NCBI GenBank assembly: GCA_002239065.1
Contig: MPNO01000030.1
Location: 1-50,409, forward strand
DNA: 50,409 nucleotides
Direction of reading: 5' to 3'
Source: Defluviicoccus sp. bin129
Lineage (GTDB): Bacteria > Pseudomonadota > Alphaproteobacteria > MPNO01
Notes under the pieces: model-generated
The model's input: only the letters and a program-made list of their open reading frames with translations
Databases searched by the model: none
What the model was told of the DNA's origin: nothing
Part shown: positions 48,989 to 50,409 of the stretch, in pieces
Position numbering within the stretch: position 1 is the first letter of the stretch
How the letters are laid out: every line of letters starts with the position of its first letter
Position numbers and translations under genes: made by a program

Positions 48989-50409
48989 TCACCCGGAAGC
49001 GACGGCGATGCGCCGGTAGCTCATCGCCTCGGCGATATGCGGACGGGCGACGGCGGCGGCGCCGTCGAGATCGGCGATGGTGCGCGCGACGCGCAGCACC
49101 CGGTGGTATCCGCGCGCCGTCAGCTTGAGCGCTTCGGCGGCCTGGACGAGCAGCTCCCTGCCGTCGGCGGCGGGCGCGGCGGCTGCATCGAGCGCCTCGC
49201 CCTGGGCCTCGGCGTTGGTGCGGACGCCCGCGCTCTCGTACCGGGCCAGCTGCACCGCGCGCGCCGCGCCGACCCGGGCCGCGATTTCGGCCGAGCCTTC
49301 GGCCGGGGGCGGCAAAGCGAGATCCGCGAGGTCGACCGCCGGCACGTCGATATGAAGGTCGATGCGGTCGAAGAGCGGTCCGGAGATCCGCGCCTGGTAA
49401 TCGGCGGCGCAGCGCGGCGCGCGGCTGCAGGCCTGGCCGGGGTCTTCGAGCCAGCCGCAGCGGCAGGGGTTCATCGCGGCCACGAGCTGGAACCGCGCCG
49501 GATAGCTGACATGGGTGTTGGCGCGCGCGATGACCGCCTTGCCGGTCTCGATCGGCTGGCGCAGCGCCTCCAGCGCGGCGCGGTTGAACTCGGGCAGCTC
49601 GTCGAGGAACAGGACGCCGTTATGGGCCAGCGACACCTCGCCCGGGCGGGTCTTCTGCCCGCCGCCGACGATCGCCGCGGTGGAGGCCGTGTGATGCGGG
49701 TCGCGAAACGGGCGGCTGCGCGACAGCGTGCCGTCGGCGAGGGTGCCGGCGGCCGAGTGGATCATCGAAATCTCCAGCGTCTCGGCGGGGTCGAGCGGCG
49801 GCAGGATGCCGGGAAGCCGGGAAGCGAGCATCGACTTGCCGGCGCCCGGCGGGCCGATCATCAGCAGGTTGTGCCCGCCGGCGGCGGCGATCTCCAGCGC
49901 CCGCTTCGCGGTCTCCTGGCCCCTGATGTCGCGCAGGTCGGCGACCGGGCCGGCATCCTCGGCAAGCCGCGGCTCGGGCGGGGTCAGCAGCTGGACTCCC
50001 CTGAAATGGTTGATCAGATGGATCAGCCCCTGCGGGGCGAGCACGTCGCCGCCCCCGGCAAACGCGGCCTCGCCGCCGGACACCGACGGGCAGACCAGGC
50101 CCCGGTCCGATCCCGCCGCGGCCATGGCCGCCAGCAGCACGCCCGCCACGGGACGGATGGAGCCGTCGAGGGCGAGCTCGCCGAGAGCCACATAGCCATC
50201 GACCGCATCCGAAGGCAGGACGTCCATGATCATCAGCAGGGCGAGCGCGATGGGCAGGTCGAAATGGCTGCCCTCCTTGACGACATCGGCGGGCGAAAGG
50301 TTGACGATGATGCGTCTCGACGGCAGCGACAGCCCGATCGAGGTCAGCGCCCCGCGCACGCGCTCGCGCGACTCGGCCACCGCCTTGTCGGGCAGGCCCA
50401 CGACGACGA
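48989..50409 (-). CDS. Magnesium-chelatase-like ATPase ComM/YifB (5' end outside window)
   Basis: The coding sequence is open to the edge, so at least about 472 residues are seen. The first visible codons are within VVVGLPDKAVAESRERV, the start of the conserved N-terminal Lon-like domain; the normal N-terminus lies beyond 50409. The ATPase core has Walker A (GPPGAGKS), Walker B (LFLDELPEF), and the zinc-like cysteines (PCRCGW, CSRAPRC). YifB/ComM proteins are AAA+ helicases that promote branch migration of integrated DNA in natural transformation. It ends 73 bp upstream of the cupin gene. Confidence 0.93.
   Translation of the reverse strand, partial: VVVGLPDKAVAESRERVRGALTSIGLSLPSRRIIVNLSPADVVKEGSHFDLPIALALLMIMDVLPSDAVDGYVALGELALDGSIRPVAGVLLAAMAAAGSDRGLVCPSVSGGEAAFAGGGDVLAPQGLIHLINHFRGVQLLTPPEPRLAEDAGPVADLRDIRGQETAKRALEIAAAGGHNLLMIGPPGAGKSMLASRLPGILPPLDPAETLEISMIHSAAGTLADGTLSRSRPFRDPHHTASTAAIVGGGQKTRPGEVSLAHNGVLFLDELPEFNRAALEALRQPIETGKAVIARANTHVSYPARFQLVAAMNPCRCGWLEDPGQACSRAPRCAADYQARISGPLFDRIDLHIDVPAVDLADLALPPPAEGSAEIAARVGAARAVQLARYESAGVRTNAEAQGEALDAAAAPAADGRELLVQAAEALKLTARGYHRVLRVARTIADLDGAAAVARPHIAEAMSYRRIAVASG

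Noticed and set aside
1..50409. CRISPR arrays, tRNA or rRNA genes, insertion sequences
   Set aside because: No regularly spaced short repeats, cloverleaf-like segments, rRNA signatures or transposase-like proteins were seen on reading both strands.

Overview
The window is about 50 kb of very G+C-rich, densely coding DNA with no transposase, phage gene, CRISPR array, tRNA or rRNA that I can recognise. Gene content (tadA next to rluB-like/rsmD, tripartite tricarboxylate transporters, paired UbiD decarboxylases, Rieske oxygenases, N-methylglutamate-pathway genes) suggests an alphaproteobacterium, perhaps Rhodospirillales-like; this is inference from gene content, not from a marker phylogeny.

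Layout. 1-6 kb: a secreted EF-hand/HlyD-type efflux adaptor fusion broken by a homopolymer frameshift, an LVIVD beta-propeller with a MetE-like enzyme, a divergent ThDP enzyme and a small secreted protein behind an AT-rich regulatory stretch. 6-14 kb: oxidative catabolism genes, namely an acyl-CoA-dehydrogenase-fold monooxygenase with an FMN partner, a PhzF-like protein, a LysR regulator, gentisate 1,2-dioxygenase, an MFS carrier, a glutathione transferase and a luciferase-like flavoenzyme. 14.2-23.7 kb: one tightly overlapped minus-strand operon of eight genes, mgsABC-gmaS-mgdABCD, matching the complete N-methylglutamate route for methylamine use (gamma-glutamylmethylamide synthetase, N-methylglutamate synthase, N-methylglutamate dehydrogenase). 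23.8-29.6 kb: a DksA/TraR protein, RecQ, a Bcr/CflA-type exporter, a zinc dehydrogenase and an M24-fold protein that has lost most metal ligands.

29.6-34.7 kb: a two-subunit Rieske ring-hydroxylating oxygenase divergent from two tandem UbiD-family decarboxylases. 34.65-37.5 kb: an amber-interrupted XRE antitoxin-like gene bracketed by a 26/28-bp direct repeat whose second copy is the 3' end of tadA, then tadA, a class I amidotransferase-like hydrolase, an RluB-type pseudouridine synthase and rsmD. 37.5-41.7 kb: an ornithine-cyclodeaminase-family enzyme divergent from a TctCBA importer. 41.7-50.4 kb: a Rieske oxygenase in an operon with a two-subunit molybdenum hydroxylase (an arrangement reminiscent of N-heteroaromatic degradation), an amidohydrolase, an FAD monooxygenase with a cupin protein, and the 3' part of a ComM/YifB ATPase cut by the window end.

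Functionally the window looks like a scavenging island for methylated amines and aromatic or heteroaromatic acids, embedded beside housekeeping RNA-modification genes. The best-supported pathway is the methylamine operon. The most unusual structures are the EF-hand adaptor fusion, the repeat-bracketed broken antitoxin at the tadA 3' end, the G/C-only island inside mgdA and the ligand-poor M24 protein.
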